Under the pieces are notes generated by a model. It ran no database searches. It saw nothing but the letters and a program-made list of their open reading frames with translations, and was not told the origin of the DNA. 32,613 bases of DNA from CADEFX01 sp050260355 (GTDB lineage: Bacteria > Pseudomonadota > Alphaproteobacteria > Rhizobiales > Hyphomicrobiaceae): positions 1-32,613 of the forward strand of contig JBLNBZ010000081.1 in assembly GCA_050260355.1 (NCBI GenBank). Reading direction: 5' to 3'. Shown here in pieces: positions 31,278 to 32,613 of this stretch. The stretch's first letter is position 1. Each line of letters begins with the position of its first letter. The position numbers and the translations under genes are program-made.

Positions 31278-32519
31278 GTGAGCATTGCGATCCAGGCACT
31301 GGGGAAATGGAACGTGGCACGGTCGGATGAAGACAAGGTGGTGGCGCCGACCGATGTCGGCGACACCGGCGCGACCGCCCGCTTCATCATCACTCCGCCT
31401 GCTCTCGCAAGAGGCGCGAGCATCAGCCCGCAGGTCGCAAGTCCCGAGGTCGCACCGCATCGAAGCGAGCGCGCGCCACAACACACAGCGCCTGCATACG
31501 GCGCCCTCGACCTTGGCACCAACAACTGCCGGCTGCTCGTTGCCCGCCCTTCGCGCCGCGGGTTTCTCGTCATCGATGCATTCTCGCGCATCATCCGACT
31601 CGGTGAAGGCATGGGCACGACCGGACGGCTGTCCGACGCGGCCATGGCGCGCACCATCGACGCGCTGCGCATCTGCTCGCTCAAGCTCGCCAAGGCGCGC
31701 GTGGTTCGCGCGCGGCTCATCGCAACCGAAGCCTGCCGTGTCGCCAGCAACGGTCAGGCGTTCCTCGACCGCGTGCGCGACGAGCTCAAGCTCGACCTCG
31801 AGATCGTCGATCGCGAGACCGAGGCCAAGCTCGCCGTGTCCGGCTGCGCGGCGTTGCTCGACCCGCGCGCCGACCTCGCACTTGTCTTCGACATCGGCGG
31901 CGGCTCATCCGAGCTAATCTGGCTCGACCTCACGGGGCGGCAGCATGCGTGGCGGCCTTCGCTCGCGGAGCGCGTCGAGGCGCAGAATGCGATCGCCGCT
32001 TGGACTTCGCTGCCGGTCGGCGTGGTGACCCTCGCAGAGCGCTATGGGGGCAAGCACGTCACGGGCGCGGCTTTCGAGGCGATGGTCGAGCATGTTCGGG
32101 ACTTGCTGGCACCGTTCGAGCTCGAGCACGGCTTCCGCGAGCGCATGCGCAACCGCCGCACGCATCTGCTGGGAACGTCCGGCACCGTTACCACGGTCGC
32201 CGGCGTGCACCTGAAGCTGCCACGCTACGACCGCGCCCGCGTCGACGGCTGCTGGATGCAGACCACCGACGTCAGATCGGTGGTGCGCGGCCTGCTGGAG
32301 AAAAGCTACGAGGGTCGCGTGGCGGAGCCGTGCATCGGTCGCGACCGGGCCGACCTTGTGCTCGCCGGCTGCGCGATCCTGGAAGCCGTGCTGCGCACCT
32401 GGCCGTGCGAGCGGCTGCGCGTCGCCGACCGCGGGCTGCGGGAGGGGATTCTCGCCAACTTGATGGCCGAGGACGGAGTCTATCGCCCCGGCCGGACGCA
32501 GAGGGGGAGCGTCCGGTGA
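31278..32519 (+). CDS. ppx: Exopolyphosphatase/GppA-type phosphatase
   Basis: 413 residues from a GTG at 31278. The ASKHA-type core starts at about residue 73 (YGALDLGTNNCRLLV), followed by the catalytic-loop region LIATEACRVASN and FDIGGGSSELIW, both diagnostic of Ppx/GppA. The first 70 residues are low in conservation and the ribosome site before the GTG is weak, so the true start may be later. Only the single phosphatase core is present, without the C-terminal HD-like half of E. coli Ppx, as is usual in alphaproteobacteria. It hydrolyses polyphosphate and/or pppGpp. It overlaps the next gene by 4 bp (GTGA). Confidence 0.9.
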   Translation: MSIAIQALGKWNVARSDEDKVVAPTDVGDTGATARFIITPPALARGASISPQVASPEVAPHRSERAPQHTAPAYGALDLGTNNCRLLVARPSRRGFLVIDAFSRIIRLGEGMGTTGRLSDAAMARTIDALRICSLKLAKARVVRARLIATEACRVASNGQAFLDRVRDELKLDLEIVDRETEAKLAVSGCAALLDPRADLALVFDIGGGSSELIWLDLTGRQHAWRPSLAERVEAQNAIAAWTSLPVGVVTLAERYGGKHVTGAAFEAMVEHVRDLLAPFELEHGFRERMRNRRTHLLGTSGTVTTVAGVHLKLPRYDRARVDGCWMQTTDVRSVVRGLLEKSYEGRVAEPCIGRDRADLVLAGCAILEAVLRTWPCERLRVADRGLREGILANLMAEDGVYRPGRTQRGSVR

Positions 32520-32613
32520 CGGCGCGTCCAGGTCGCGGCAGGCAGCCAGGCGGTCGGGGGCCATCGGGCGGTGCTCGCCAGTTGGGCCAGCGGCTGTGCA
32601 CGGCACGTGGCCG
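32516..32613 (+). CDS. rlmE: Probable RlmE (23S rRNA 2'-O-ribose methyltransferase), N-terminus only
   Basis: Thirty-two codons before the window ends: MTARPGRGRQPGGRG then PSGGARQLGQRLCTARG. The Gly/Arg-rich start and the SGG.R.L..R..TARG pattern resemble the N-terminal extension of alphaproteobacterial RlmE/FtsJ, which commonly follows ppx. The GTG overlaps the ppx stop, with GGGGGAG about 9 nt upstream. The catalytic domain is outside the window, so the call leans on gene order. Confidence 0.6.
   Translation, partial: MTARPGRGRQPGGRGPSGGARQLGQRLCTARG

Noticed and set aside
1..32613. CRISPR arrays, rRNA genes, complete insertion sequences, prophage genes
   Set aside because: No regularly spaced repeats of the right size, no rRNA-like sequence and no intact transposase or phage structural gene were seen.

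Overview
The window is GC-rich (low-to-mid 60s percent by eye) chromosomal DNA of an alphaproteobacterium, most likely a member of the Hyphomicrobiales (Bradyrhizobium/Rhodopseudomonas/Rhodoplanes-like). Pointers are a tripartite tricarboxylate transporter, FixK/FNR-type boxes, a ROSE-type RNA thermometer before a small heat-shock gene, an alphaproteobacterial CIRCE half-site (TTGGCACT), an XRE plus ImmA/IrrE pair of the type seen in rhizobial islands, and Ppx followed by RlmE. The species cannot be named from the sequence alone.

Layout. (1) 1-6837 is a catabolic patch: two overlapping paralogous amidohydrolases, a VOC protein, a MetE-C-like zinc methyltransferase, a secreted HtrA-like serine protease and a third amidohydrolase; between them are REP-like and IS-end-like repeats. 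(2) 6838-18979 is a microaerobic block: a long leader with two FixK/FNR boxes, then cydD-cydC-cydA-cydB-cydX and a terminator, an unknown 572-residue membrane-anchored protein, a four-CBS protein with its own box, and (reverse strand) a class I-like PHA synthase with a perfect box upstream. (3) 19031-21647 holds small envelope genes on the minus strand: a two-TM protein, a Spy/LTXXQ protein, an 85-residue membrane protein, a small helical ORF and an SPW-repeat protein. (4) 21716-23690 is a heat-shock locus: a frameshifted rpoZ-like gene, two Hsp20 genes, a ROSE thermometer, heat-shock-type promoters, a CIRCE element and, divergently, what looks like a collapsed groESL operon (groES start joined to a groEL tail). 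(5) 23838-27163 is a glycosyltransferase plus amylo-alpha-1,6-glucosidase pair. (6) 27199-28568 is a decayed mobile islet: XRE regulator, truncated ImmA/IrrE protein and recombinase tails on both sides, the distal one ending inside a tRNA-Gln(CTG) gene. (7) 28778-30719 is tctBA without a tctC; (8) 31278-end is ppx and the start of rlmE.

Together, regions 2-4 read as a low-oxygen and stress island: cytochrome bd oxidase and its CydDC exporter, carbon storage, CBS sensing and envelope/protein protection. FixK/FNR-type boxes occur before three of the transcription units. The strongest unusual signals are the groESL remnant with intact heat-shock control, the three related recombinase-tail remnants, and the unknown 572-residue protein between the cyd operon and the CBS gene. 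All functional calls rest on reading motifs by eye; no database search was run.
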